Shown here one piece after another: positions 63,432 to 64,000 of a stretch of 64,000 nucleotides of DNA; the stretch's first letter is position 1; each line of letters opens with the position of its first letter. Position numbers and translations under genes: made by a program. The DNA comes from Lepus europaeus (lineage: Eukaryota; Chordata; Mammalia; Lagomorpha; Leporidae). The stretch lies in assembly GCF_033115175.1 (NCBI RefSeq), contig NC_084844.1, positions 37,249,885 to 37,313,884 of the forward strand, in the 5' to 3' direction. The notes below the pieces were generated by a model. The model searched no databases. It had not been told where the DNA came from and saw only the letters and a program-made list of their open reading frames with translations.

Positions 63432-64000
63432 GTGAGTCCTTCCCTCCCGCGCCTCGGCTGCTCCCTCCCCGCGGGCCCTTCCCGGCCGGCTTCGGATCAG
63501 AGGTCAGCGTGGCCACGGCGGCTGCGTTGGAGCTGCCTCTGGAGAGCGCAGCCAAGTCCAGCGGGCGCCGCCTCCTCGCCAGCTGGCGCGCTGGGCGCCC
63601 GGGACGCGGCCCTGCTTGCGTCCTGGAAACTGTGCGTCCCGGCTGGCGCTGCACGTGCCTGGGAAGAAAGAGTCTGAGCCCGCCTCGGCCCAGAAGCCCC
63701 TCCGAGCGTGGCAGAGTCCAGTCTTTCCCTGACCCAAGCTCTCCAGCTACGGCGCTCTCCGGGCCTTCAAGGGGGTTCGCCCTTGAGGCTGAGCTTAGAA
63801 GCCTGAGCTCGCTCCCTGCCGCTGCCTTGTCGCTCTCTGAACGGTCTTGGCGGGAACCGCGGTGCCTTTGGCACGAAGTGTCCCCGCTGCCTGCTGAGAC
63901 AGCGGCAGGGAACAGCTCGGCCTCGAGGTCGATCCTGCTGGCGCCGGAACCTTCCCGAAACCCAGAGCGGCCTCCAAGCCCAGCTTTGGGCAAACAGCTG
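63432..64000 (+). other. LHX1: LHX1 intron 1, 5' part
   Basis: Begins with the donor GTGAGTCC and stays GC- and CpG-rich to the window end. No acceptor or further LIM coding is seen. Frames here, including the 375-codon minus-strand one at 62866-63993, are antisense shadows of a CpG island. Confidence 0.85.

Larger units (their letters stand above)
59330..64000. promoter_or_regulatory. LHX1: CpG-rich domain around the LHX1 5' end
   Basis: From about 59.3 kb to the window end, G+C and CpG frequency are clearly higher than in the upstream 55 kb, and SINEs are absent. Such CpG islands commonly mark developmental transcription-factor genes and are often Polycomb targets. Edges are by eye. Confidence 0.75.

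Noticed and set aside
62866..63993. 375-codon minus-strand open frame over LHX1 exon 1
   Set aside because: It is antisense to a conserved LIM-finger exon in a CpG island where stop codons are scarce; composition is Arg/Ser/Gly/Pro-rich with no domain.

Overview
This is vertebrate, almost certainly lagomorph (rabbit-like), nuclear DNA. The main evidence for the host is about 35 copies of the tRNA-derived C-repeat SINE typical of rabbits: a GGCCGGCGCTGTGGC-type head, a CT-rich stretch, and a TTCAAATAAATAAA tail. Older MIR, L2, L1 and hAT relics, shared by placental mammals, lie between them.

Only one protein-coding gene can be supported. At the right edge, 63262-63431 (+) encodes the first 56 and two-thirds codons of the LIM-homeodomain transcription factor LHX1 (LIM1), including all eight zinc ligands of its first LIM finger. 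A consensus splice donor follows, then the start of intron 1. Upstream lie a long 5'UTR (about 61930-63261) with two short upstream ORFs, a promoter with an inverted CCAAT box, a CRE-like site and a weak TATA-like box, and a CpG-rich domain beginning near 59.3 kb.

The other roughly 60 kb read as the non-coding 5' flank of LHX1. Regions: 0-20 kb is mostly unique GC-rich DNA with MIR/L2 relics, few SINEs, a GT/CG-alternating tract (8.1-8.9 kb), a decayed tandem repeat (15.37-15.68 kb) and several AT-rich islands that look like conserved elements. 20.8-31.7 kb is SINE-dense, with a complete small hAT element and an L1 relic cut by two SINEs. 33-38.3 kb is a nested SINE cluster containing a large inverted repeat and a SINE-split MITE. 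39.2-39.35 kb is a dense cluster of homeodomain cores. 44.6-52.5 kb is a second SINE/MITE zone. 53.7-57.5 kb is unique sequence with further AT-rich, homeodomain-motif islands approaching the promoter.

Interpretation: the window is a developmental gene's upstream regulatory domain, with no second gene, no bacterial or viral system and no CRISPR. The most interesting features are candidate regulatory elements rich in TAATTA/CAATTA cores (34.66, 39.21, 54.0-54.35 and 57.34 kb), which a LIM-homeodomain protein such as LHX1 or other homeodomain factors could bind. No alignment could be run, so every statement about conservation is inference from base composition and motif content.
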